Positions 49,159-49,284 of a stretch of DNA of 49,284 nucleotides are shown piece after piece (positions within the stretch are counted from its first letter, which is position 1; the number at the start of each line of letters is the position of its first letter). This DNA comes from UBA1546 sp049302185 (lineage in GTDB: Bacteria; Nitrospirota; Thermodesulfovibrionia; Thermodesulfovibrionales; UBA1546), in the NCBI GenBank assembly GCA_049302185.1, contig JBAQLV010000020.1, forward strand, positions 1-49,284. The letters are read 5' to 3'. A program made the translations under genes and the position numbers. The notes beneath the pieces were generated by a model, which was not told the origin of the DNA, searched no databases, and saw only the letters and a list, made by a program, of their open reading frames with translations.

Positions 49159-49284
49159 CGTAAGCTTCCCCTAAAAGCAGACACTCTGTAAGTAGAGCTT
49201 TCTGGCAAAATAACCGTCAGGAGGTTCTAAATGAAGAGGACGAGATTCACGGAAACACAGATCGTAGCAATCTTAAAAGAAGCA
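49159..49284 (+). mobile_element. IS3-family element left end and OrfA start
   Basis: The end sequence cgtaagcttcccc (49159-49171) is followed at 49231 by an ATG with a caggagg site. The first 18 codons read MKRTRFTETQIVAILKEA, the N-terminus of an IS3-family OrfA helix-turn-helix protein. Together with the OrfB tail at the left edge it indicates two IS copies in the same orientation around the window. Confidence 0.88.

Noticed and set aside
1..49284. Composite transposon made of the two IS ends and the 49 kb between
   Set aside because: The interior carries many essential genes (secA, ffh, hisS, rpsP), so a mobile unit is implausible; repeats at edges are more likely assembly limits.

Overview
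The window looks like a chromosomal segment of a diderm, probably anaerobic bacterium of roughly 40-45% GC. The gene complement (NfnAB-type transhydrogenase, BFN-family protein, DivIVA after yggT, lipoproteins with lipoboxes, an HgcA-like remnant) suggests Nitrospirota or a related lineage. That placement is inference; there is no rRNA or other decisive marker. Both ends lie inside an IS3-family element in the same orientation: the transposase OrfB C-terminus at the left edge and the OrfA start at the right edge. They share a 13-bp end sequence, so the window is probably bounded by two copies of one insertion sequence.

Layout. 1-2.8 kb: accessory island on the minus strand (MNT nucleotidyltransferase, HEPN, two ghost fragments of a large Mod-type DNA methyltransferase, and a SIR2-like gene cut by the IS). 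3-7.5 kb: housekeeping minus-strand genes (recO, BFN protein, aminotransferase, nitroreductase, rnc), with a 190-bp structured element and a MITE-like repeat. 7.5-19.5 kb: plus-strand yggS-proC-yggT-divIVA-hisS operon into which a six-gene, 8.3-kb restriction/defence-like cassette has been placed exactly between yggS and proC. The cassette encodes a beta-class DNA methyltransferase, a PD-(D/E)XK-STAND-like ATPase, a 172-aa unknown, a DUF1828-type protein, a DEAH helicase and a TnsA-like nuclease. It is joined to its hosts by ATGA stop/start overlaps at both ends. 19.5-25.8 kb: minus-strand rnr, khpA, rpsP, ffh, trxA and a D-aminoacylase. 26-29.2 kb: a lipoprotein plus a TPR-CHAT protease-like lipoprotein. 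29.4-30 kb: a VapBC-like pair. 30-39.2 kb: ecfT-like, cell-wall amidase, nifU-like, secA, a GAF-GGDEF protein, trpE/pabB-like, pyrF and dcd. 39.4-41 kb: a Phd-PIN toxin-antitoxin module with a palindromic promoter, then gene fragments and a YgiT-type zinc finger. 41.2-46.6 kb: nfnB-nfnA, scpA, a radical SAM protein, a SPOR protein and marC. 46.6-49.3 kb: a gene graveyard (TPR tail, truncated HgcA-like corrinoid protein), a STAS-like/GHKL regulator and an AT-rich DUF5343-like protein abutting the IS.

The main biological interest is the six-gene cassette. It behaves like a type III-like restriction-modification system whose Res is split into helicase and nuclease, plus an extra nuclease-ATPase whose gene is far more AT-rich than its neighbours and looks like a later nested arrival. 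The methyltransferase also has an AT-rich recognition-domain patch, which suggests specificity swapping. Sharing an operon with yggS and proC implies it rides on housekeeping transcription.

A second theme is repeat invasion. Short GC-rich palindromes and degenerate short tandem repeats are inserted in frame inside at least six conserved protein genes (yggS, proC, D-aminoacylase, ecfT, amidase, trpE/pabB). Two MITE-like elements, a hairpin repeat and a 16-bp palindrome-containing repeat sit between genes. No tRNA, rRNA or CRISPR array was seen. All functional calls rest on reading motifs by eye; no database search was run.
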